From: Paludibacter sp. | GTDB taxonomy: Bacteria; Bacteroidota; Bacteroidia; Bacteroidales; Paludibacteraceae | Length of the DNA stretch: 8,205 nucleotides | Assembly (NCBI GenBank): GCA_028748945.1 | Contig: JAQTOL010000126.1 | Coordinates: 1-8,205, forward strand | Reading direction: 5' to 3' | Shown: positions 1 through 6,082 of the stretch, one piece after another | Numbering within the stretch: position 1 is the first letter of the stretch | How the letters are laid out: every line of letters begins with the position of its first letter | Program-made: the position numbers and the translations under genes | The notes under the pieces: model-generated | Database searches by the model: none | The model's input: only the letters and a program-made list of their open reading frames with translations | Told to the model about the DNA's origin: nothing

Positions 1-2
1 CA

Positions 3-410
3 ATATGTCAGGTCAAAGCGATAGTTGCCGAAAGAACGTTTTGGGAAAAGGCGACAATTTTACATCAAGAAGCGAACCGCCCTCTTGATAAAGCGATGCT
101 TCCACGCTATTCTCGACACTATTATGATCTAGCAATGATGGCACAATCAGATGTAAAAGAAGCGGCATTACGAGATCTTGATTTACTCGAAACGGTTGTT
201 GTCTTTAAACAACAATTTTATCCTAGCGCCTGGGCAAACTATGAAAATGCAAAAGCTGGTTCGCTAAAACTTGTACCACCTAAAGAACGGATCTCTGAAC
301 TTTCAAAAGACTATGATGCGATGCGTTCAATGATTTTTGGAAGCTACCCTTCACTGGATGAAATCATCGCGATCTTACAATCTTTAGAAGCTGAAATAAA
401 CCAACAATAG
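3..410 (+). CDS. AbiEii/AbiGii-family nucleotidyltransferase toxin, C-terminal part (5' end outside window)
   Basis: The reading frame is already open at the left window edge and continues to a TAG at 408-410, so only about 135 C-terminal residues are visible. An ATG at 96 is internal to the frame and is not the likely start, because the family signature lies upstream and across it: ERTFWEKATILHQEA followed by a Pro-Arg-Tyr-Ser-Arg-His-Tyr-Tyr-Asp-Leu block. That pair of blocks is typical of the AbiEii toxin family (DUF1814 / PF08843), nucleotidyltransferase-fold toxins of type IV toxin-antitoxin and abortive phage-infection systems. The N-terminal catalytic half and the usual antitoxin partner (AbiEi) would lie upstream, outside the window. 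The visible end looks intact, with no frameshift. GC content is near 39%, higher than the adjoining element. The family call rests on recognised motifs and not on a search. Confidence 0.85.
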   Translation: MCQVKAIVAERTFWEKATILHQEANRPLDKAMLPRYSRHYYDLAMMAQSDVKEAALRDLDLLETVVVFKQQFYPSAWANYENAKAGSLKLVPPKERISELSKDYDAMRSMIFGSYPSLDEIIAILQSLEAEINQQ

Positions 411-526
411 ACCCTAGATTGATACATGCCGCATAACCTTCCTTCGCTTAAACTATTCAGAGAATACTTTATAACTATTCTTTGACTAATACTAAAAAAA
501 TGACCCATTATTCATTATCAATAGGC
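411..526. other. Intergenic DNA between AbiEii end and left repeat
   Basis: No gene is supported here on the plus strand. Weak structure is visible: AGAATA (461-466) can pair with TATTCT (476-481), but no long T-run follows. On the minus strand AATGA (516-512) and TCATT (503-499) form a 5-bp stem followed by a T-run, a poor rho-independent terminator candidate for the leftward operon. The stretch 508-526 is the end of the coding-like extension of the integrase frame, described separately. Confidence 0.5.
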
Positions 527-539
527 TTAATTTCAATAT
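527..539 (+). repeat. Left copy of 13-bp direct repeat, candidate attachment-site core
   Basis: TTAATTTCAATAT here is identical to 7743-7755, in the same orientation. The two copies bracket exactly the recombinase trio and the 520-aa gene. Tyrosine recombinases leave direct repeats of the crossover core at both element ends, so the position fits. The repeat is AT-rich and similarity does not extend clearly into the flanks, so chance is not fully excluded. Confidence 0.5.
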
Positions 540-560
540 GCTTAGCAAAATCATCCTTTC

Positions 561-572
561 GTTTCATGAAAC
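561..572. repeat. Perfect 12-bp palindrome inside the left element end
   Basis: GTTTCATGAAAC is its own reverse complement. It lies 22 bp inside the left 13-bp repeat, just past the integrase stop. Such a site could bind a dimeric accessory protein or a recombinase arm domain, but no second copy was seen at the right end. Function is not shown. Confidence 0.3.
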
Positions 573-591
573 TATCACTATCAATTTGTGT

Positions 592-2703
592 TTACAAAAA
601 CGTCAATAGATGCTTATGAAAATAACTACTAAATGTTACTTCAGGCTCAGAATGTCCAATCATATTACATAATTCTGCAAGATTTTTTTGACAGCTAAGT
701 GATCCCATTTCAAGAATCTTTTTCATTTGATAAGTTACAAATGAATGCCGTAAAGAATGCAATACCACATTCCTTCCCAAAATATTCTTTAAAGAATTAT
801 TGAGTTTTGCAAGGGTTTGTTCCCGCATTGGTTTGGCCGATAGCCTCGTCTTTGAAAACCCAACAAACATGTATTTTATATCTTGCTTATGCGACACATC
901 ATAATAGTCATCAACGATCTTTTTCAGGATAGAATCATCAATAGTAAATTTAACCCTTCGTTTTGCACTTCTGTTTTTTAAAGACTTATAGTTTTCTCTA
1001 TTGTTTTTAATCATTTTTCTGAATCCAAATCGATTAATATCAACAACATACGAATCTCCACTTTTATAAAAATCTTTCATCATCCTTGAGCGAAGCTCAT
1101 TAAAACGCAACCCACTATAGAACAATAATATGACAAATACTGCTCTTGCATGCACGCGATAAAAATTGGCACCAGTCATTCTGTCAATATTATATTTTTC
1201 TTTATCTTCTGCAATGAGTGTTTCAACGAGTAAATCAAGCTCATGCTTGAAAATCAATGAGCGTTGTTTCATGCTATCCGAAATTACAACATCGATTTTC
1301 ATATGATACTCATTTGAAAAAAATTGATCTAGCACCCCTAAATACTTTATTTTGGACGAGTTTTCGAAGGTGTCATTTTCGATTATTTCAGTCTTTATGA
1401 TAGCCATGACTGTTGGATTCAATGCTTTGTAATAAAGAACATATTGAAAACAATAAGTTGTCAGTACCCCTAAATACTGTTTAAAAGTTTTTGGCGCCAA
1501 ATTTCCGCTTTTTAGTTGAGAAATCAAATGTCTCAAATGCTTCGCCACATGATATTCATCTTCCAGAAGATGTTTGTCGTTAATTGCTTTTATTTTTTCA
1601 CTCTGTTCTACGCAAAGCTTTATGAATACACCTTTATCGGTGTACGGCTTTTTTAGAATAATACGGATGATTTCCATCAGATCATGCTCAACATTCAAGT
1701 GTGTCTCAACCTCAGCAATGAAATCGTATTCATCGTCATCAAATGAGAATCTTTTATTCTGTTCTACAATATTTTCCATGGATAATAAATGTACGGGAAC
1801 TGTATTTGGAAACAGCGAATTCAATTCAGCCAATGTCAATACAGGGCAATTCTTATAGACAGTTATTGTGCTTGCCAACGGAGAATTATGAAATTGAAGT
1901 TCATTCAAAATTGCCCATTGAATCAATTTTACAGGTACTTTTTGACCAGTATTTTTCAATAAAAAATCATTTAAGAATGTCATATACTCTTCTGGCGACA
2001 TTGAAAAAATATTTGAGAATCCAAACAATGTACTGCTATTCGCTAACTCCATAAAATCCGTAGACAATGACCTCATGTATTTATCCAGCCATTTTGAGAT
2101 CTTTTCATCAAATACTACAACTTCCATATTACGTTCTGATTCGCTGAAACGTTTTAAATCGGCTCTAATAACAAATACCAAGCGATCATTCAACCAAAAG
2201 TTATTGTCAAACCTGAATTGATCCAATTGTTGATGCCGGTAAAACGGTGGCGCGAAAAATCTCAAATAACAATACAGCAATTGTTCATAGTTCTTTTGTG
2301 GTTCCATGTCCAACAAGCGCTCCATCGATTCTTTCATATCCAAAATCAAATCCATTTCAGGGAGGGGTGTTTTTAAATACCAATCAGTCAACTGATTAGG
2401 GGATATAAGCCTGGTATTTCTTGGATATGGAGCCGAATCTGGATGAATCACACCATTTTTTATCAATCGAGCAATGAAATGATGTGCTTCCAATGTGCGC
2501 TTTTTAAGACGCGGCAGCTTGCTGATTGACTCCCAGTCACTGATCGTAAAACAATATTGTTCATCTACGATTTTCACAGCACCCATTTCAATGTGTTTAT
2601 ACAATGCTTCTGCAAGAGATCTATAGGTACTTTTCTTATTTTTTGAAGAAGCTAAAATGACATGAGCGACTTTATTACGAAATAAATTATTGATTTCACA
2701 CAT
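592..2703 (-). CDS. Large tyrosine recombinase (site-specific integrase), third gene of the trio
   Basis: This is the probable catalytic enzyme for DNA cutting and rejoining. With the ATG at 2703 the protein has 703 residues. The C-terminal catalytic domain, roughly 480-700, shows the full tyrosine-recombinase set: box I Arg533 in YSGLRFNEL, a likely catalytic Lys576 in LKNRSAKRRVKF, His649-x-x-Arg652 in VVLHSLRHSFVT, His684 in NMIGHSEPE, and nucleophile Tyr694 in SSYFH. About 480 upstream residues are unrecognised, so it is about twice the length of a XerC/D-type integrase. The ATG overlaps the stop of the 813-aa gene (ATGTGTGA), which suggests translational coupling. A GTG at 2718 would add five residues but neither start has a clear Shine-Dalgarno. 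The frame stays coding-like after the TAA at 592-594 (see 508-591). Tyrosine recombinase is certain, substrate unknown. Confidence 0.9.
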   Translation of the reverse strand: MCEINNLFRNKVAHVILASSKNKKSTYRSLAEALYKHIEMGAVKIVDEQYCFTISDWESISKLPRLKKRTLEAHHFIARLIKNGVIHPDSAPYPRNTRLISPNQLTDWYLKTPLPEMDLILDMKESMERLLDMEPQKNYEQLLYCYLRFFAPPFYRHQQLDQFRFDNNFWLNDRLVFVIRADLKRFSESERNMEVVVFDEKISKWLDKYMRSLSTDFMELANSSTLFGFSNIFSMSPEEYMTFLNDFLLKNTGQKVPVKLIQWAILNELQFHNSPLASTITVYKNCPVLTLAELNSLFPNTVPVHLLSMENIVEQNKRFSFDDDEYDFIAEVETHLNVEHDLMEIIRIILKKPYTDKGVFIKLCVEQSEKIKAINDKHLLEDEYHVAKHLRHLISQLKSGNLAPKTFKQYLGVLTTYCFQYVLYYKALNPTVMAIIKTEIIENDTFENSSKIKYLGVLDQFFSNEYHMKIDVVISDSMKQRSLIFKHELDLLVETLIAEDKEKYNIDRMTGANFYRVHARAVFVILLFYSGLRFNELRSRMMKDFYKSGDSYVVDINRFGFRKMIKNNRENYKSLKNRSAKRRVKFTIDDSILKKIVDDYYDVSHKQDIKYMFVGFSKTRLSAKPMREQTLAKLNNSLKNILGRNVVLHSLRHSFVTYQMKKILEMGSLSCQKNLAELCNMIGHSEPEVTFSSYFHKHLLTFL

Positions 2704-5137
2704 TGGAATATGCCGCACTATAAGATGGTAGGTACTCTTTGGATACTGTTTCCAAAAAAGAACGTACAGAATAGAAATAGTCTGGATTGCTCAGGTTGCT
2801 GTATCTCCCCTGATCCTCAGTCCCCATCCGAAAGTGATTCATCAGGGCATCAAGATATTCGCCTTTGAGGTTTGCATGAACGGCGCGGGATGTAACGATA
2901 TGACGGCCAAAGCGCAATGGAATCTTATTAATAAAATCCAAATCTATATTAACCTTGAGTTGATTGGCCCATTTTGCAATACTACTTTGTGTTATGACTT
3001 TGGTTTCAATATTATTTACTCCTTGAATCAACAAGACTGGGACAAATTCATCAAATCCGTATTTTTCTTTTAACTCATAGAATTTTGTGATCAACTTTTG
3101 GGCGAATAAACAAAGCGGAATGATACGTTTTGAGGTTGCGTCGTCTTTGTTTTTCTCTTGCAGAGAAAGCAATCTAAAGCGCTTCGAATAATTCTGAAGA
3201 TTGCATGAATCGCTGTAATCTCTTGTTGCCAAAACAATTGATAGCGCATATCGGATATAGATCATCAATAGTGTGTCTGCAATCAATGAATCATCCGTTA
3301 GTTTATACAAATTTTCCAACTGATTAAAAAAGTTTTTGCTCTTACCTGGAGTCACAACGTAGGGAGATCCGATATATTTTCCAGTTGCCTCATCAACTTC
3401 GAATCGCTCTTTTATATCAAAACGATTTTTGAGCATTTCATCAATTCCCATTGCCTGCTGAAGTTCTTCAAACCAGTTTCGTTGAAGATGATAATAAGCC
3501 GGCATACTCGTATAGCACACCTTTGCCTCATCATTTTTTGACAACCTTTTAAAAAATAGCATCGCAATATCACTCTCATCATGCAGAATAAGTCGATATC
3601 TAAAATGTGCTTCAGCCAAGCGTGCAGGCGTAATCTTAATTGTCTTGTCAAAAGCTTTTGCATTCGTAATTAATTTATGATGCAACAAGGTTTTTATCTC
3701 TTCAATAAAAGGCTTTAGGGAATCATTGTGTTGTAGATTTTTCGTAATCTCAGTTTCATTAAGATTCGGATTCAACCTCTTCAAATAAATCACATACTCA
3801 TTTGAAAATACTGCCGCTGATGGTTTGGACAATTTGAAAGAAAGATGAAAGGAATCGAATGCTTCTCCTGATATTTCAGAAGCAATTTTTGGAATCCATT
3901 CAGAACGATTAATATATTCTGCTAATTGTAAGTCCAATTCAAACAATAAAGCCACAATCGTCTGTGGCAACGGTGCCCTAACCGCATGTTTTGTCATAGA
4001 AGAATTTGTATATTCTTCTGCCACATTTTTAGCGAATATGTTGGCCAAATCCCATGACAATACCCCTTTTTCAAGATTGAATTTTAATCCAGAATCAAAT
4101 CCCATTAAAGCTTCAATAATCTGCTCATAAGTAAACCCGGTTAAAAAACTTGCCAGAGCAAGATTGGAAAGAAAATCACTTTGAGTGATTATCTTCTCTC
4201 GTATAAATATACTCATTAAATTCATGTCCGGTATTTTGTAATCGGATATTAATTTTTGGTTCATTCGCCCAATATTATTTGAGATTGCGCGAGATATTTT
4301 GAATCGCTTGTATGTGCTATTCTCGGTTTTTGGCTTGAATCCCAGAGCTTTTCTGCTTTTTTTATCGGTCATTGGGGAACCAATGAAAATCCCCTTTGCT
4401 TCTTTTTCAACTTTCTCTTCAATTGAAGTAGCAAAATTTCTTTTTTTTACATTTCTTACAAAATCAACATCAATATCAGATGGATCATATTTTTCCCTTT
4501 TCCACCATCCCCCATGACCATTACCTTCGTTATCCCCTCTGGGTTGATATTGATTGTAATAAATCCGCTTATTGGTATCATTGATCAGAAAAAATACCTC
4601 CATATCTACTTTTTTTGAAAATGCCGGAATAACTTTTATCGATTCATACGCAACCTCTTCATGACAGATAGAATCTATAAAATTTATCGTGTTTTTTTCG
4701 TTTTTTGCAGAATTGCTGTCAATTTTAAAACCAAAATTTGCCAACCGCTTTATATTTTGAATATAGTAATCGATGTAATCGTTATACTTGGTTTTATCAA
4801 ATTCCAAATATTGTTTTTGTAGACAGGTATTGTCCAGCATCCAAATTTGAATCAAAAACTCATAAAGCCGAAGGGTAAGCCTTAGAAAAGACGAAAAATC
4901 GGGCTCAGAGCCATCTTCTTGTAGTGCCGATTCATGGCACTTAAAAAAAATGAATGGAATGAATAAAATATCTTGAATATATGGATCATTCTCTAAATCA
5001 AATGTCTCTAATTGCAACAATTCATTCAAGGAAAGTACATCAACAAGTAACTTTTCTGATAATTGTGTAAGTTCCAGCCCTTCGATCAATTCAAATTGTT
5101 CTTCATCAAGCTTTACAGCGAGGCTTTTGTAATCCAA
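2696..5137 (-). CDS. Degenerate tyrosine-recombinase-like protein, second gene of the trio
   Basis: The 813-residue protein starts at a TTG (5137-5135) that has AGGAG five bases upstream, and the frame has no better start. Residues 1-600 are unrecognised. The last 200 residues follow the tyrosine-recombinase order: Arg639 in VLATRDYSDSCNL, Lys662 or Lys664 before KRIIPL, then PLRFGRHIVTSR, where Arg745 fits the box II arginine but Arg742 stands where histidine is usual, then His768 in LMNHFRMG and Tyr779 in DQGRYSNLS. The H-to-Y spacing is 11 residues, slightly longer than usual. It is therefore a diverged paralogue, perhaps structural or target-binding, or still weakly active. A C-terminal Gly-His-like block followed by GRYS recalls large recombinase partners in other proteobacterial islands, from memory only. 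It overlaps the 281-aa gene by 32 bases and the integrase gene by 8. Confidence 0.7.
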   Translation of the reverse strand: MDYKSLAVKLDEEQFELIEGLELTQLSEKLLVDVLSLNELLQLETFDLENDPYIQDILFIPFIFFKCHESALQEDGSEPDFSSFLRLTLRLYEFLIQIWMLDNTCLQKQYLEFDKTKYNDYIDYYIQNIKRLANFGFKIDSNSAKNEKNTINFIDSICHEEVAYESIKVIPAFSKKVDMEVFFLINDTNKRIYYNQYQPRGDNEGNGHGGWWKREKYDPSDIDVDFVRNVKKRNFATSIEEKVEKEAKGIFIGSPMTDKKSRKALGFKPKTENSTYKRFKISRAISNNIGRMNQKLISDYKIPDMNLMSIFIREKIITQSDFLSNLALASFLTGFTYEQIIEALMGFDSGLKFNLEKGVLSWDLANIFAKNVAEEYTNSSMTKHAVRAPLPQTIVALLFELDLQLAEYINRSEWIPKIASEISGEAFDSFHLSFKLSKPSAAVFSNEYVIYLKRLNPNLNETEITKNLQHNDSLKPFIEEIKTLLHHKLITNAKAFDKTIKITPARLAEAHFRYRLILHDESDIAMLFFKRLSKNDEAKVCYTSMPAYYHLQRNWFEELQQAMGIDEMLKNRFDIKERFEVDEATGKYIGSPYVVTPGKSKNFFNQLENLYKLTDDSLIADTLLMIYIRYALSIVLATRDYSDSCNLQNYSKRFRLLSLQEKNKDDATSKRIIPLCLFAQKLITKFYELKEKYGFDEFVPVLLIQGVNNIETKVITQSSIAKWANQLKVNIDLDFINKIPLRFGRHIVTSRAVHANLKGEYLDALMNHFRMGTEDQGRYSNLSNPDYFYSVRSFLETVSKEYLPSYSAAYSNV

Positions 5138-5951
5138 AATATCTCCTATTATTAATGATAAACATCAAAATATCTTTGACATTATAATTTTTAGTCTCGT
5201 ATGGTGAAATATCAATTTCGAATGGCTCGCCATATTTCAGTTTATGATTGCATCGAAGTTTGATGACGTTTCTTGCTTTATCGTATTGCAAAACTTTCTG
5301 CATACTCTCATACACGAACTTATGAATATCTCCACAGATGGGACACCGAGTAACTATTATTTCATCATCATTGGGTATTAAGTAATTTTTGCCATTCTTT
5401 TTCCCACGTAATTTTTCAATCCCAATTACTTCATCTGTCTCTCTATTGGGCTTTGGTTTGAAATACCTACTTGTTTGAATACCGAAAAGCGTACCAGTTG
5501 AAGATTTTTTCGTGCCATGCACAACTTTTTTATTGTTCAGCAAAACAGAGTCAATTTTTTTGACGTTGAGTCTATTACGATCTGTGTAAAGACATTGAAA
5601 TGCTGCAAGTTCCAAATAGCTTTTATGCTGCATTGATTGTTTAGACACTACCAACTGGCGTATAATGATTCTTTGTTTATTTAGATACTCATATTCGTAA
5701 CTGATATATTCAATCAAATGCACTATTTCAGGCGATATGAATACGATCTGCGTTGCATCAAGTTTTAGAAATGTCTTTTCCGCTTTTACACAAATATCTA
5801 TAATCAGATTCGCTACATAGTCTTTGAACAATTGCTCGTTAATTTTGCTCAAAACTTTATTGATCACCCTCTTCTCTAGTTCATATTGAGGCATAGTATT
5901 GGCGTATGGCAATACTATTTGTATAAAGTCGGAAACCGTTATACTTTCCAT
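5106..5951 (-). CDS. Zinc-ribbon-like protein, first gene of the recombinase trio
   Basis: I do not recognise a family. The start chosen is the ATG at 5951 (281 aa), because AAGGA lies eight bases upstream (5964-5960). An ATG at 5969 would add six residues but has no ribosome site and would fall at the predicted transcription start. The N-terminal 100 residues look helical. The C-terminal part has a likely zinc site: Cys203 and Cys206 in TRCPICGDIHKF, then Cys234 and His236 in KLRCNHKLKYGEPF, a treble-clef or zinc-ribbon spacing. The middle, about 130-190, is rich in Lys, Arg, Thr and Ser, in keeping with nucleic acid binding. As first gene of an operon with two recombinase-type proteins, it is probably a DNA-binding accessory, excision or targeting factor. 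That role is inferred from context alone. Confidence 0.6.
   Translation of the reverse strand: MESITVSDFIQIVLPYANTMPQYELEKRVINKVLSKINEQLFKDYVANLIIDICVKAEKTFLKLDATQIVFISPEIVHLIEYISYEYEYLNKQRIIIRQLVVSKQSMQHKSYLELAAFQCLYTDRNRLNVKKIDSVLLNNKKVVHGTKKSSTGTLFGIQTSRYFKPKPNRETDEVIGIEKLRGKKNGKNYLIPNDDEIIVTRCPICGDIHKFVYESMQKVLQYDKARNVIKLRCNHKLKYGEPFEIDISPYETKNYNVKDILMFIINNRRYFGLQKPRCKA
5143..5147 (-). promoter_or_regulatory. Ribosome binding site for the TTG start of the 813-aa gene
   Basis: AGGAG on the minus strand, five bases before TTG at 5137. It lies inside the coding end of the upstream gene. The strong site explains use of a rare start codon and probably sets the ratio of the second trio protein. 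Confidence 0.65.
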
Positions 5952-5959
5952 CGCATTTT

Positions 5960-5964
5960 TCCTT
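5960..5964 (-). promoter_or_regulatory. Ribosome binding site deciding the zinc-ribbon gene start
   Basis: AAGGA on the minus strand, eight bases before the ATG at 5951. It favours this start over the ATG at 5969, which has only CACAGA before it. Confidence 0.5.
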
Positions 5965-5976
5965 TCCATTCTGTGA

Positions 5977-6005
5977 ATTGTATTTCTTTCAATTAGTCGT
6001 TACAA
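5977..6005 (-). promoter_or_regulatory. Predicted sigma70-type promoter of the recombinase trio
   Basis: On the minus strand TTGTAA (6005-6000) is followed after exactly 17 bases by TACAAT (5982-5977), 4 of 6 and 5 of 6 matches to consensus. Transcription would begin near 5970, giving a leader of about 19 bases to the ATG at 5951. Confidence 0.55.
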
Positions 6006-6021
6006 TGTGTTTTCACACATT
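6004..6021. promoter_or_regulatory. Inverted repeat between divergent promoters, candidate operator
   Basis: AATGTGT (6004-6010), TTTC, ACACATT (6015-6021) form a perfect 7-bp dyad. It overlaps the trio's -35 box by two bases and occupies the -35 region of the rightward promoter, so a bound dimer could repress both. AATGTGT occurs again at 6082-6088 across the start codon of the 520-aa gene. A T-run follows the dyad on the plus strand, so a terminator against antisense transcription is a less likely alternative. Confidence 0.4.
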
Positions 6022-6025
6022 TTTT

Positions 6026-6034
6026 TGATATGAT
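6026..6034 (+). promoter_or_regulatory. Predicted extended -10 promoter for the 520-aa gene
   Basis: TGA-TATGAT fits an extended -10 element (TGn followed by five of six TATAAT bases). No good -35 box stands 15-18 bases upstream, where the inverted repeat lies instead. TATAAA at 6040-6045 is a second -10 candidate. Transcription would begin about 40 bases before the ATG. Confidence 0.35.
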
Positions 6035-6082
6035 AAAAGTATAAAATAGGGGAAATTCTCATTTAAAGAAAAATTTGTAAAA

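Larger units (their letters stand above)
508..591 (-). other. Coding-like extension of the integrase frame past its stop codon
   Basis: Directly after the integrase TAA (592-594) the same frame stays open for 27 codons to a TAA at 508-510. It begins Thr-Gln-Ile-Asp-Ser-Asp-Ser-Phe-Met-Lys-Arg-Lys and ends KHIEIKPIDNE. Most codons begin with a purine and Asp, Lys, Glu and Ile predominate, as in a real charged C-terminal tail. It crosses the left 13-bp repeat. It may be an ancestral integrase tail cut off by a nonsense mutation, the displaced 3' end of another gene, or chance. Confidence 0.3.

Noticed and set aside
499..516. 5-bp hairpin followed by a T-run on the minus strand, possible terminator of the trio operon
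   Set aside because: The stem is short and AT-rich with an 8-base loop, so it is too weak to annotate as a terminator.
1574..3073. Plus-strand open frames of 79-103 codons opposite the two large recombinase genes
   Set aside because: They are antisense to well-supported coding sequence, lack ribosome sites and show no recognisable motif.
3412..3663. An 83-codon minus-strand frame within the 813-aa gene
   Set aside because: It is out of frame with the real gene and rich in Arg, Cys and Leu in a way typical of frame shadows.
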